Origin: an uncultured Saprospiraceae bacterium
GTDB taxonomy: Bacteria > Bacteroidota > Bacteroidia > Chitinophagales > Saprospiraceae
Direction: 5' to 3'
Assembly (NCBI GenBank): GCA_937941765.1
Contig: CALDGQ010000098.1
Coordinates: 19,086-83,085 of the forward strand
Length of the DNA: 64,000 nt
Part shown: in pieces, positions 47,326 through 56,645 of the stretch
Layout of the letters: every line of letters starts with the position of its first letter
Position numbering within the stretch: the stretch's first letter is position 1
Position numbers and translations under genes: made by a program
Notes under the pieces: generated by a model
Databases searched by the model: none
The model's input: only the letters and a program-made list of their open reading frames with translations
Told to the model about the DNA's origin: nothing

Positions 47326-47934
47326 TCATCTAAAAACATAACTAACCATAATTCCTCCTGCACCACTAGCATAGATGCTATCAAAATCAGGTGGAATTGT
47401 ATCTGTTAGTTTCACTCGTGTCAGGTTGTAAAATAAATCATATTGAAATCTTCCAAATCGAATGCCTAGAGCAAAATGAAATCCTAAATTCAACTTTTTG
47501 TAATCTGTGAAATCAGCACTAATATCTAATGCTTTACTTGGAGCTGCTGAAGAAATCGTAGGTCCTACTTTCACCACAAAATCTAGGTCTTCCAGATGGA
47601 TTTCATATTTTATAAGCACAGGAAATTCGGCAAATAGATGATTCCGAAACGCATTTTGATTCAAAGCAAATATTCGATGTGGAGAAATTTTGGAAACTAA
47701 ATTAATTCCAACTTCACAAAACAGATGCTTATTAATTGACAACAAAGGCAGCGCTCGCGTTACGCCAACATGAAAGCCCAAATTATTTTTTTCAGTTAAT
47801 AAAAAAGGATTTGATGGTCCTGTAGTTGTGAGATTAGAAAGATTGAGACCAACTTGAATCCCAATTTGCCCATTCGTAGTTTTTGATAACAAAAAGAACA
47901 CAAATATTAATAAAGAAATGCGAGACCGTTTCAT
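47326..47934 (-). CDS. PorT-family outer-membrane beta-barrel protein, copy 2
   Basis: 202 residues, signal peptide about 1-22 (ending TNGQ), then IGIQVGLNLSNLTT, FHVGVTRALPLLSINKHLFCEVG and GTISSAAP-like strands parallel to copy 1, ending GIMVSYVFR with the penultimate phenylalanine expected for barrel recognition. The two genes look like an old tandem duplication. No partner gene suggests a specific role. Confidence 0.8.
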   Translation of the reverse strand: MKRSRISLLIFVFFLLSKTTNGQIGIQVGLNLSNLTTTGPSNPFLLTEKNNLGFHVGVTRALPLLSINKHLFCEVGINLVSKISPHRIFALNQNAFRNHLFAEFPVLIKYEIHLEDLDFVVKVGPTISSAAPSKALDISADFTDYKKLNLGFHFALGIRFGRFQYDLFYNLTRVKLTDTIPPDFDSIYASGAGGIMVSYVFR

Positions 47935-48028
47935 GCTTCCGTTTGGTTTTGTTTTTTAACTAAAACGTTGTTAAATGGTCAATATTTTTCGCACCAATTT
48001 GTTAACAAATCCAAGTTTCAACATTGCA

Positions 48029-48060
48029 TTTGAATGCAATAGACAGAATGCTTACCTTTA
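48029..48060 (+). promoter_or_regulatory. Predicted promoter of the S9 peptidase gene
   Basis: TTTG at 48029-48032, a 20-base spacer, TACCTTTA at 48053-48060 (seven of eight to TAnnTTTG). It supports the GTG start at 48095, which follows an in-frame TAA directly. Confidence 0.5.
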
Positions 48061-48094
48061 AACCTATTCCTAAAAAATCTACAACTTTAAATAA

Positions 48095-50473
48095 GTGAGC
48101 GCAGATAAAAATATAAAATACCAAAACCCACCAAAAGCAATCCTCGATCTCGTTGATGCCCCTGTCACACCGGGATTAAGTTTGAGTCCAGATATGAAGT
48201 GGTTGCTTTTCATGGACCGACCAAGTATGCCCGGTATTGAGGAAGTTGCACAAAAAGAATTGAGACTAGCGGGTCTTCGAATCAATCCTAAAAACAATGG
48301 CCCAAGTCGTGCGACTCATTATCTCAACATTCAAATACGTGGACTGACTTCTGACAAATTAATTCAAGTAAAAGGGCTACCAGCAAATGCAAAAATCCGA
48401 AATGTAAGTTGGGCACCGAATTCAAAACGTTTTGCTTTTACAAATATTAAAGCTGATGGAATAGAGTTATGGATAGTGGATGTTGACCAATCAACCGCAT
48501 CTCAGATTACAGACAACATTATTAACAATACAATTGGAGGATTGCCATATCGGTGGATGTCGGATTGTAAAACGATGTTATACAAAACGATCCTTCCCAA
48601 TCGTGGTGAAGCACCTATCGAAGAAGAAGTAACCAGTGGACCGATCGTACAAGAGAATGCTGGAGATCGGGCACCGGTTCGTACTTATCAGGATTTATTG
48701 AAAAATGAATTTGATGAAAGTCTATTTACTTATTATTCCGCTTCACAATTAGTAAAATACGATTTAGAAACGAAACAACATACCGATTTTGGAAAATCAG
48801 GAATTATCAAAAGCCTAACCACTTCTCCTGACGCTAACTACATTTTAATAGCGACTGTCAAACAACCATTTTCCTATCTAGTTCAATATGATCGGTTTCC
48901 ATTTTCTTTAGATCTATTTGATAAAAACGGACGACATATCCAACAATTTGCTGACATACCATTGGCAGAAAATATACCTAAAGGTTTTGGTGCAGTCAGA
49001 GAAGGAAAACGTGATATTGCTTGGCGTGGCGATCGACCTGCGAGTTTGTATTGGGTGGAAGCACAAGATGGTGGGGATCCAAATATTGAATCAGAAATAA
49101 GAGATCAGTTATTTTATTTAGATGCGCCTTTCGACAAGTCTCCAACTAAATCTATTTCATTCCAACTTCGTTTTGGAGGATTGGATTGGTGCAACGATGG
49201 ATTTGCAACCTGCATGGAATGGTGGTGGCAAAACAGAAGAATGCTAACTTCTAAATGGAATCCAAGTAAAGATGAAAACACCAAAGAAGTTTTGTTTGAT
49301 CGATCATGGGAAGACATATATGCAGATCCTGGTTCCTTTGAAGAGACTTTAAATGAATATGGTCGTTCGGTATTAATGTTGAAAGATGGAAAGACCTTAT
49401 TTTTGACAGGATCTGGCGCATCACCTGAAGGAAAAAAACCTTTTGTGGATGAATTTGATTTGGAGACAAAAAACACTAAACGTATTTGGCAATCACAAGC
49501 ACCTTATTATGAAGTGCCAATTGCAATAATAGACGAAAAAATTCCAACTATACTTACACGTCGAGAATCTGAAAAAGACAATCCCAATTTTTTCCTTAGA
49601 AATCTAAGTAGTGATCGTATCCAATCCATCACCACTTTTGAAAATCCGTATAAGCGTCTAGAAGGTGTTCAAAAAGAATTGATTCAATATTTTAGAGAAG
49701 ATGGAGTTGAATTAACAGGTACCTTATATCTTCCTGAAGGTTACAAAAAAGAACAGGGTACGCTTCCAGTAATCATGTGGGCCTATCCCAAAGAATTTAA
49801 AAGCAAAGATGCAGCTGGTCAATTGGACAATTCTCCTTATGAATTTATGAGAGTTGGTTGGCATTCACCTTTGTATTGGGTGACACAAGGTTACGCTGTA
49901 TTTGATGATGTCGGAATGCCAATTGTCGGTGAAGGAAAAGAAGAACCGAATGAGACTTTTATCCAACAATTAAAAGCCGGTGCAGAAGCTGCTGTCAAAA
50001 AAGTGGATGAGATGGGTATTGCTGACCTGAATCGTATTGCAGTTGGTGGTCACTCTTATGGGGCTTTTATGACTGCAAATTTACTGGCACATACTGATTT
50101 ATTTGCTGCTGGTATTGCAAGAAGTGGTGCTTACAATCGTACGTTGACTCCTTTCGGTTTTCAATCTGAAGAACGAACTTTATGGGAAGCCCCAGAAACT
50201 TATGTGACGATGTCACCTTTCATGCATGCTGATAAAATTAAAGATCCGTTATTATTGATTCATGGAAATGCCGATAATAATTCTGGTACTTACCCGATGC
50301 AAACGAAGCGTTTTTACAATGCGTTGAATGGTCATGGTGCAACTGTAAGGATGGTGTTATTGCCTCATGAGAGTCATAGTTATCAGGCCAGAGAATCTAT
50401 CATGCATATGTTATGGGAGATGGATAGTTGGTTGGCGGTGCATGTTAAGAAGAAGAAGGTAGAGATGGTTTGA
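48095..50473 (+). CDS. S9-family serine peptidase (glutamyl-endopeptidase-like)
   Basis: 792 residues. N-terminal propeller, then an alpha/beta-hydrolase domain (about 540-785) with nucleophile S654 in GGHSYGAF, D727 in HGNADNNSG and H761 in HESHSY. The N-terminus (YQNPPKAILDLVDAPVTPG) and the LPNRGEAP segment match the glutamyl endopeptidase group related to the chloroplast enzyme CGEP. The start is GTG at 48095 because a TAA stop precedes it in frame and a promoter fits 35 bases upstream; there is therefore no signal peptide, whereas relatives in this phylum often have one. Last 60 bases: 25 G against 2 C. Confidence 0.9.
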   Translation: MSADKNIKYQNPPKAILDLVDAPVTPGLSLSPDMKWLLFMDRPSMPGIEEVAQKELRLAGLRINPKNNGPSRATHYLNIQIRGLTSDKLIQVKGLPANAKIRNVSWAPNSKRFAFTNIKADGIELWIVDVDQSTASQITDNIINNTIGGLPYRWMSDCKTMLYKTILPNRGEAPIEEEVTSGPIVQENAGDRAPVRTYQDLLKNEFDESLFTYYSASQLVKYDLETKQHTDFGKSGIIKSLTTSPDANYILIATVKQPFSYLVQYDRFPFSLDLFDKNGRHIQQFADIPLAENIPKGFGAVREGKRDIAWRGDRPASLYWVEAQDGGDPNIESEIRDQLFYLDAPFDKSPTKSISFQLRFGGLDWCNDGFATCMEWWWQNRRMLTSKWNPSKDENTKEVLFDRSWEDIYADPGSFEETLNEYGRSVLMLKDGKTLFLTGSGASPEGKKPFVDEFDLETKNTKRIWQSQAPYYEVPIAIIDEKIPTILTRRESEKDNPNFFLRNLSSDRIQSITTFENPYKRLEGVQKELIQYFREDGVELTGTLYLPEGYKKEQGTLPVIMWAYPKEFKSKDAAGQLDNSPYEFMRVGWHSPLYWVTQGYAVFDDVGMPIVGEGKEEPNETFIQQLKAGAEAAVKKVDEMGIADLNRIAVGGHSYGAFMTANLLAHTDLFAAGIARSGAYNRTLTPFGFQSEERTLWEAPETYVTMSPFMHADKIKDPLLLIHGNADNNSGTYPMQTKRFYNALNGHGATVRMVLLPHESHSYQARESIMHMLWEMDSWLAVHVKKKKVEMV

Positions 50474-50483
50474 TTTTGATTTT

Positions 50484-50591
50484 GTGTTGGGATTTTCCCA
50501 ACACTGGTGTTTATATCGTTCCGATGGAACTTGGATTCACGAAGTTCCAACGGAACGATATAAACACCTAGATATGGGAAAATCCCATATC
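50484..50591. repeat. Cluster of three inverted repeats (REP-like)
   Basis: Three consecutive palindromes: GTGTTGGGA/TCCCAACAC type (50484-50504), a 27-base-arm hairpin GGTGTTTATATCGTTCCGAT...(50506-50532) with (50542-50568) having one mismatch, and a perfect GATATGGGA-AAA-TCCCATATC (50571-50591). The arrangement resembles REP-like bacterial intergenic elements. Confidence 0.65.
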
Positions 50592-50604
50592 AAAAATTCC
50601 AATC

Positions 50605-50646
50605 AAAAAAAGGGATGATTTCAAATTATGAAATCATCCCTTTTTA
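50605..50646. terminator. Bidirectional terminator between S9 peptidase and aspS
   Basis: Perfect 12-base stem GGGATGATTTCA / TGAAATCATCCC with loop AATTA, flanked by seven A on the left and five T on the right. Confidence 0.88.
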
Positions 50647-50676
50647 AATTAAATCCAATACAACACCTTCAGGTAT

Positions 50677-52449
50677 CTACACCACTTCTTCCTTCACCAC
50701 ATCAATACTCAACTCCGTCAACTGCTCCTCATCAATCGGAGAAGGTGCATCAATCATCATATCGCGACCTTGATTATTTTTTGGAAATGCAATAAAATCA
50801 CGGATAGAATTTTGATTATTCATAACAGAGCATAGACGATCAAAACCAAAAGCGATTCCACCATGTGGAGGTGCCCCGTATTCAAAAGCACTTAACAAGA
50901 AACCGAATTGTGCTTCTGCTTCTTCTTTGGTGAATCCAAGCAGATCAAAATTTCTAGATTGTAAAGCACGATCATGAATTCTGATAGAACCACCACCGAT
51001 TTCCACACCATTGATAACTAAATCATAAGCATCTGCACGTAATGCTTTCATCGTTTCGTGATCGCCATTCAACATTCTTTCCACATCTTCTTTTTTAGGA
51101 GAAGTAAATGGGTGATGCATTGCATGAAATCTTTCTGAATCTTCATCCCATTCTAACAATGGAAAATCTACTACCCATAAAGGTTTGAAGTCGCCGTCTT
51201 TCATCAAGCCCATTTTGCGACCCATTTCTAGACGGAGTTCGTTGAGTTGCTTTCTCGTCTTATCCGTTTCTCCAGAAAGAACGAAAATCATGTCACCAGC
51301 TTTTGCACCGAAATGTTCGCCCCACTTTTTCAATTGTTCTTCATCATAGAATTTACCAACAGAAGATTTGATACTACCATCTTTCCCGAATTTGACATAC
51401 ACCAAACCTTTGGCACCGATCTGTGGACGTTGCATCCACTCTGTTAGTTTTTTAATGTCTTTATTGGAATAATCATCTGCAATTCCTGGACAACAAATTC
51501 CAACAACTAATTCAGCTTCATCAAATACTTTGAAGTCTTGTCCTTTTACCAAGTCATTGATCTCGTGAAACTCCATTCCAAAACGAACATCTGGTTTGTC
51601 AGAACCGTAACGCAACATGGCTTCATCGTAGGTCATACGTGGGAAGTCTTCCATTTCCAATCCAAGTGTTTCTTTGAACAAATGCTTAGTTAAACCTTCA
51701 AAAGTGTTGAGGATTTCTTCTTGTGTGACGTACGACATCTCACAATCTATTTGCGTAAACTCAGGTTGACGGTCTGCACGTAAATCTTCATCACGGAAAC
51801 ATTTAACGATTTGAAAATATTTGTCAATTCCTCCTACCATCAAGATTTGCTTGAAAGTCTGTGGTGATTGTGGCAAGGCGTAAAACTGTCCTTTGTTCAT
51901 ACGACTTGGTACGACAAAATCACGTGCACCTTCTGGCGTACTTTTGATCAAGAAAGGAGTTTCAACTTCCACAAAAGATTCAGTGTTCAAATATTTACGA
52001 ACTTCCAAAGACAATTTACTTCTGAAAATAATATTGTCTTGAACTGGTTTACGTCGAAGATCTAGGTAACGATATTTCATTCTCAAATCATCACCACCAT
52101 CTGTTTCATCTTCAATTGTGAAAGGAGGTGTTTTGGATGGATTCAAAATATTCAAAGTTTTTACTTCGATTTCGATTTCACCAGTTGGACGATTTGGATT
52201 TTTATTACTACGCTCTCTTACTTGACCGACGATTTGGATAACGAATTCTCTTCCTAGCTTGCTTGCTTTTTCTGCGAGCGCTTTGTCATCAGTTTCATTG
52301 AAAACAACTTGGGTAATTCCATATCTATCTCGAAGATCGATAAAAGTCATTCCACCAAAATCACGATTGGCATACATCCAGCCAGACAAAGTAACTTCTT
52401 GTCCAACATGTTCAATTCTTAATTCTCCACAATTGTGCGAACGATACAT
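50677..52449 (-). CDS. aspS: Aspartyl-tRNA synthetase
   Basis: 590 residues, class IIb, bacterial type. N-terminal OB-fold anticodon-binding domain (about 1-105, [18 protein letters not shown]), motif 2 loop [18 protein letters not shown], the bacterial GAD insertion domain (about 290-420) and motif 3 GIAFGFDRL. It charges tRNA-Asp; whether it also charges tRNA-Asn cannot be told here. A TACTTTTG element lies 31 bases upstream of the ATG. Last 60 bases: 25 G against 2 C. Confidence 0.97.
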   Translation of the reverse strand: MYRSHNCGELRIEHVGQEVTLSGWMYANRDFGGMTFIDLRDRYGITQVVFNETDDKALAEKASKLGREFVIQIVGQVRERSNKNPNRPTGEIEIEVKTLNILNPSKTPPFTIEDETDGGDDLRMKYRYLDLRRKPVQDNIIFRSKLSLEVRKYLNTESFVEVETPFLIKSTPEGARDFVVPSRMNKGQFYALPQSPQTFKQILMVGGIDKYFQIVKCFRDEDLRADRQPEFTQIDCEMSYVTQEEILNTFEGLTKHLFKETLGLEMEDFPRMTYDEAMLRYGSDKPDVRFGMEFHEINDLVKGQDFKVFDEAELVVGICCPGIADDYSNKDIKKLTEWMQRPQIGAKGLVYVKFGKDGSIKSSVGKFYDEEQLKKWGEHFGAKAGDMIFVLSGETDKTRKQLNELRLEMGRKMGLMKDGDFKPLWVVDFPLLEWDEDSERFHAMHHPFTSPKKEDVERMLNGDHETMKALRADAYDLVINGVEIGGGSIRIHDRALQSRNFDLLGFTKEEAEAQFGFLLSAFEYGAPPHGGIAFGFDRLCSVMNNQNSIRDFIAFPKNNQGRDMMIDAPSPIDEEQLTELSIDVVKEEVV

Positions 52450-52479
52450 AATTTTTTTGTTTAATATTTATACGGAGTG

Positions 52480-52487
52480 CAAAAGTA
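52480..52487 (-). promoter_or_regulatory. Predicted -7 element (TACTTTTG) of aspS
   Basis: Exact TAnnTTTG on the minus strand, giving a leader of roughly 25 bases. No convincing TTTG at -33. Confidence 0.5.
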
Positions 52488-52537
52488 AAGGTTATTCGGG
52501 AAATAATCCATAATATGAGATATTCCGTGTTTTAAGT

Positions 52538-52625
52538 CCGTTTGCTAAAATTTTAAAGTTTTGTAAACGTAAGAATCAGGATTTTTTATGAAGAGGCGTT
52601 TACTTCAAAAGTTTAGCAAACGCGG
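52538..52625. repeat. Inverted pair of CGTTTGCTAAA units
   Basis: Unit CCGTTTGCTAAAATTTTAAA...GTAAACG (52538-52569) reappears inverted as GCGTTTACTTCAAAAGTTTA...AACGCGG (52596-52625). Each unit is itself nearly palindromic at its ends (CGTTT/AAACG). Confidence 0.5.
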
Positions 52626-52638
52626 AAGAACTGAAAAA

Positions 52639-52674
52639 AACAACCTGATTCGTAATTAAACGAATCAGGTTGTT
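52639..52674 (-). terminator. Terminator downstream of the secreted metalloprotease gene
   Basis: Perfect 15-base stem AACAACCTGATTCGT / ACGAATCAGGTTGTT with loop AATTAA and an A/T-rich flank, about 65 bases past the protease stop. Confidence 0.88.
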
Positions 52675-52738
52675 TGTATTAAAGTTTCTGAGGCGACACT
52701 TGTCCGGCTGAAGCCATTTAGATTGGCAAGCAATATTA

Positions 52739-54955
52739 CTATCGTTGAATAACAACTTTCTTAGTCACCACTTTATTTTCAATAATCATTTTTAGAAAGT
52801 AAACTCCATTTGCAACAGCCGAAACATTGAGTGTAGAATATCCATTACTCATTTGTACTTGTTGATCATCCAATACCGTTCGACCTTGTACATCTAGTAA
52901 TTGTAATGTTGTATTTCCGCTCAAAGAATTGAAATGAATATTTAATTCATTCGTTGTTGGATTAGGAAATAAATCAATTTGCTTAGCAAGGGTTTCTGTT
53001 GTTGAAACTTCGTCAGGACCTTGATTCACTCTGAATTTTTTATCACTAATATCGAAGAAATAATTGTCATGTGCTTTGACCATAATTCTTGCTTTTACAG
53101 AAATAGAATCAGGAACTAACACTGTTGTAACTCCATCATTAGGTGTATTTTCTTTTAGGATGTAATTGAATTTATTCCCGTTGCTATACGACAGAATGAT
53201 ATCCACAGTCGCACAATTAACTGGTGCCTCATCCGTATTAGCAACTTCCCATCTGACTTCTTGCAAGGTGTTAGATTCCCATTCGATCCCATCGTCACCG
53301 TTTGGTTCAATTAAAGTAAATGGACCGGCACTAGCAGTAGATTCTAATGAAATATAATCCCAAGCTAATCCACCTGAACCAGGGTGATTGTCTCTTACTG
53401 TAATTGCAAAATCCAAATCTCTAGAATAAGTTGGAAGTACTTCTCTGATGGATGCTGGTTGATTCAAAATCAAATCAATCATTCGTGGGAAAACTCTTGT
53501 TGGAGAATCTGTTGGTGGCCAAGATCTAAAAAGTGGCGCGTTTCCAAATGGAAAACCAAGTGTTGAAGTTGGACCTAGATTGAACTGCTCCCAACAATAG
53601 GTCAAATCATCATCGTCTGCATCAGTAGCTGTTGCTGTCAACATAAAAGGTGTTTCAATCGGAATAAATTTACCTCCTGAAGGTGCTTCCACATCAGGTG
53701 CATTGTTTCCAGTTTGAATATTTACAGCACAAGAATTTTCAATAAAATTCATCAACTGAGTAGACTCTAAAATACTGATATGATTGAAGTAAGGATCACT
53801 TTCTGACTTCACATTATCTTGTCCACATAATCCTGCGTATGACATAATGGTACTTCCAGAACCAGGCTCGTAACCTGTTTGATCACTCGCATTTCCTTGT
53901 TGACCATCACAACTATTCCAACTGTGATTGGCACTAAATTGATGCCCCATTTCATGCGCAACATATTCTTCTACAAACTCCTCTCCTTCTGCTGGATTCA
54001 ATCCTGTTGCACCCCATGCTTTGATGTCAGAACAAATCACACCTAAACCGGCGAGACCACCACCTTGCGTTCCGAATACGTGTCCGTAATCATAGTTATT
54101 AAATCCGATTACTGCATTTAAATTTTGAACATTCTGGTCAAGCATGTCTCCTAGATCTTCATTATTATATGGATCAGTATCTGGATTGTTATAAATGATT
54201 TGATCGTTATTATTTACCAACAACATACGTACAGCAATTTCGCTTTCATAAATCTGATTCAATCGATTCACTGCCGTTACGATAGCAGCCAATCCACCTT
54301 CTACTGTATTATTGTGTTGGTAAGTATACTCTCCGGTTGCAGCAATAGCAACTCTCAATGTTCTCAATTGCTCTCCTACACTACCACGACTCATGACTGC
54401 CGCTGCTGCTATATTATTGTGTGCTAATTCGCTTTCAACTACTTTACATTCATGATGAAAGTCAGCAGGGATAATTCTGTCTGTTTTATAAAAACTTAGA
54501 AAAGTCGTGTTTTCAGTGTTAGAATTTAAAGGAGTAATATAGAACACACCCGTTCTATCTTTTCCATAAACTCTCAATCCACGAGAAGTGTAATCAATAC
54601 GTACATTAATTCGAGTATCATTTTCATCATATCCGCTATAGGTTTTAAAGTGCGGATATTTTGCAGCCAATCCTAACTCCATAACCGGAGATTCGAAAAT
54701 TCTTAGATTAATTATTTCACCAGAAGGACCAGGAATTGGAAATAACATTCCTTCTGCTCCAGTAAATTCCATTGGTGCATTTGCCAATTTATTTTGGAGC
54801 ATCGTCAAGTTCACATCATTTGCTGAAAAATTATCAACATAAGAAACGTTTGAAAAATCAGCTGGACGACTATCATTTTTAGTCCACATAGATTGTCCAA
54901 AAGACAACTGAAGTGTAGTAAAAACTAGAAAAGTAATAAGGGTATAAAGCTTCAT
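52739..54955 (-). CDS. Secreted reprolysin-like zinc metalloprotease with T9SS sorting domain
   Basis: 738 residues, signal peptide about 1-20 (ending SFGQ). A propeptide-like region precedes the catalytic domain (about 195-405), whose zinc motif HEMGHQFSANH (HExxHxxxxxH, metzincin) is followed by a Met-turn-like SYAG in STIMSYAGLCG. Immunoglobulin/CARDB-like domains follow (APDVEAPSGGKFIP, VTVRDNHPGSGG) and the C-terminus is a type A sorting domain (LFPNPTTNELNIHF, ending KKVVIQR). It fits the M12B/reprolysin-like proteases common in Bacteroidota. Exported to the surface or medium by T9SS, probably for protein degradation. Confidence 0.93.
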   Translation of the reverse strand: MKLYTLITFLVFTTLQLSFGQSMWTKNDSRPADFSNVSYVDNFSANDVNLTMLQNKLANAPMEFTGAEGMLFPIPGPSGEIINLRIFESPVMELGLAAKYPHFKTYSGYDENDTRINVRIDYTSRGLRVYGKDRTGVFYITPLNSNTENTTFLSFYKTDRIIPADFHHECKVVESELAHNNIAAAAVMSRGSVGEQLRTLRVAIAATGEYTYQHNNTVEGGLAAIVTAVNRLNQIYESEIAVRMLLVNNNDQIIYNNPDTDPYNNEDLGDMLDQNVQNLNAVIGFNNYDYGHVFGTQGGGLAGLGVICSDIKAWGATGLNPAEGEEFVEEYVAHEMGHQFSANHSWNSCDGQQGNASDQTGYEPGSGSTIMSYAGLCGQDNVKSESDPYFNHISILESTQLMNFIENSCAVNIQTGNNAPDVEAPSGGKFIPIETPFMLTATATDADDDDLTYCWEQFNLGPTSTLGFPFGNAPLFRSWPPTDSPTRVFPRMIDLILNQPASIREVLPTYSRDLDFAITVRDNHPGSGGLAWDYISLESTASAGPFTLIEPNGDDGIEWESNTLQEVRWEVANTDEAPVNCATVDIILSYSNGNKFNYILKENTPNDGVTTVLVPDSISVKARIMVKAHDNYFFDISDKKFRVNQGPDEVSTTETLAKQIDLFPNPTTNELNIHFNSLSGNTTLQLLDVQGRTVLDDQQVQMSNGYSTLNVSAVANGVYFLKMIIENKVVTKKVVIQR

Positions 54956-55002
54956 GAGATTAGTGATTTATTCTAAAATTGAAATGAGACCTAAATTTAA
55001 GC

Positions 55003-55010
55003 CAAAAATA
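55003..55010 (-). promoter_or_regulatory. Predicted -7 element (TATTTTTG) of metalloprotease gene
   Basis: Exact TAnnTTTG on the minus strand, 47 bases upstream of the ATG. Confidence 0.5.
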
Positions 55011-55173
55011 ATAGGAATGCCCGTTAATTCTTGTCTCTATTTTGCCAATTGATTATCTTTTATGCAAATTAATTGGTCAGGTTTTAAACGGTTTGTTACA
55101 GTACTATGACATTATATCTATAACTGAAATCTATTTTTATCGTTTCATAGATAGGTAAACGACGTTAAAGCAA

Positions 55174-56400
55174 ATGCTTCGAGAATTTAAAATCATCACG
55201 GTTACACACAAATCCATGAATGTCAAGGATTTGAATAAATTTGCCATTCCAAATAGTGATGACAAAAAGATTCTAGAGATCAAATTAAAAGATCTAAAAG
55301 CTCAATTTAACATCTCAGAACTGTTCTATCTCTCCACTTGTAATCGAGTTTTGTACTTTTTTTGCTCAAAAGATGAATTAAGTGACGCTTATTGTCAAAA
55401 TTTCTTTTCTCATATCGACACTAGTTTTCAACAAGAAAATCTGAAGTATGTTCAACGATTTGAAGGATCGGAAGCATTAGAGCATTTTATGGAAGTTTCA
55501 GCTTCGATTGATTCCATGGTGGTTGGCGAAAGAGAAATTTTGCGTCAATTGCGAGAAGCTTATGAGACGAGTAACCAAATGGGGTTGACAGGAGATTCAC
55601 TTCGTTTGGCAATGAGAAAAACAGTGGAAAGTGCAAAAAGGGTTTACAATGAAACTCGAATTGGCGAACGTCCTGTTTCGATCGTTTCTTTAGCCATCCA
55701 AAAATTGCTCAAAACAGATCTTAAGAAAAATGCGCGCATCTTGTTAATCGGTGCTGGTCAAACCAACTTATTAGTTTCAAAATTTTTGACTAAGTACGAA
55801 TTCAAAAACGTAACCGTATTTAATAGAAGTTTGGCTCCGGCTATGTCCATTGCAAAAGCATTTAGCACCGAAGGTCATACATTGGATGAATTAGAAAATT
55901 ATATTGAAGGGTTTGATTGTTTGATTGCTTGCACGGGTGCGCAAATACCAGTTGTGAACACTGTGTTGTATCAAAACTTACTACAAGGTGATAAAACCAA
56001 AAAAGTGATTGTTGATCTGGGTGCACCAAGTGATGTTGCCAATGATGTAACTACTTCCTTTAATACGGAATTAATCGAGATTGATGGTTTGAGAGAATTG
56101 GCAGCGAAGAATATGGACTTCCGGAAAAATGAAGTTTCATTAGCTCAGACAATCATTCATGATGAACTGCTAAATTTTCATGATCTATTTCAACAAAGAA
56201 AAATTGAAAAAGCACTGCAACATGTGCCTACTCAAATAAAAGCAGTAAGAGAACATGCCATCAATTCTGTTTTCAAAAAAGAAATTGCTGGTCTTGATGC
56301 AGACTCTAAAGATTTGATGGAACGGATGATGGCTTATATGGAGAAGCAGTGTATTAGTATTCCTATGAAGGCTGCTATTGGGACTAAGAAAGATGTATGA
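55174..56400 (+). CDS. hemA: Glutamyl-tRNA reductase
   Basis: 408 residues. First committed step of C5-pathway tetrapyrrole synthesis: reduces Glu-tRNA to glutamate-1-semialdehyde. Catalytic cysteine C56 in STCNRVL (the usual acidic residue after STCNRx is leucine), GEREILRQLREAYETS, and the NADPH-binding ILLIGAGQTNLLV are present. The later heme genes that often follow are absent. The last codons (GAT GTA TGA) belong to repeat copy R5, so the natural C-terminus has been set or replaced by the repeat. Confidence 0.93.
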   Translation: MLREFKIITVTHKSMNVKDLNKFAIPNSDDKKILEIKLKDLKAQFNISELFYLSTCNRVLYFFCSKDELSDAYCQNFFSHIDTSFQQENLKYVQRFEGSEALEHFMEVSASIDSMVVGEREILRQLREAYETSNQMGLTGDSLRLAMRKTVESAKRVYNETRIGERPVSIVSLAIQKLLKTDLKKNARILLIGAGQTNLLVSKFLTKYEFKNVTVFNRSLAPAMSIAKAFSTEGHTLDELENYIEGFDCLIACTGAQIPVVNTVLYQNLLQGDKTKKVIVDLGAPSDVANDVTTSFNTELIEIDGLRELAAKNMDFRKNEVSLAQTIIHDELLNFHDLFQQRKIEKALQHVPTQIKAVREHAINSVFKKEIAGLDADSKDLMERMMAYMEKQCISIPMKAAIGTKKDV

Positions 56401-56474
56401 TTTATGATAATTTTCGCTCCCGATTCTCTGGATTGAATGTATGATATTGAAGACCTTTCGTTACCATACGTAAC
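56392..56474. repeat. Dispersed palindromic repeat, copy R5, overlapping the hemA stop
   Basis: GATGTATGATTTATGAT (as in R3) followed after a diverged stretch by GAATGTATGATATTGAAG and CGTTACCATACGTAAC. The first nine bases are the final two sense codons and stop of hemA. Confidence 0.6.
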
Positions 56475-56492
56475 CGCCATTTTTAAATGGCG
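56475..56492. terminator. Hairpin downstream of hemA
   Basis: Perfect 8-base stem CGCCATTT / AAATGGCG with a 2-base loop, between convergent genes. It lacks a long T tail, so termination is uncertain. Confidence 0.4.
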
Positions 56493-56581
56493 ATTTACCC
56501 CCTTTGCCTCTCGGCATTTCCCCCTTTAAAAATGGGGAAACAGTAATAACTAAAATTCAAGTTGGGTTTGTAATTGTTGGT

Positions 56582-56632
56582 TCCGCGCAAAGAACCTGAG
56601 TCCATCTGCGACATCTGCGCGAAATAATTCTG
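56582..56632. repeat. CTGCG-type intergenic repeat
   Basis: TCCGCGCAAAGAACCTGAGT followed by CCATCTGCGACATCTGCGCG and AAATAATTCTGC. Strings of ATCTGCG of this sort recur between genes in many Bacteroidota genomes; only one copy is in this window. Confidence 0.4.
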
Positions 56633-56645
56633 CATACATTAAGCC

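Noticed and set aside
48048..48098. Short ORF from the ATG at 48048 as a leader peptide of the S9 gene
   Set aside because: The ATG lies within the predicted promoter spacer, so it would not be transcribed.
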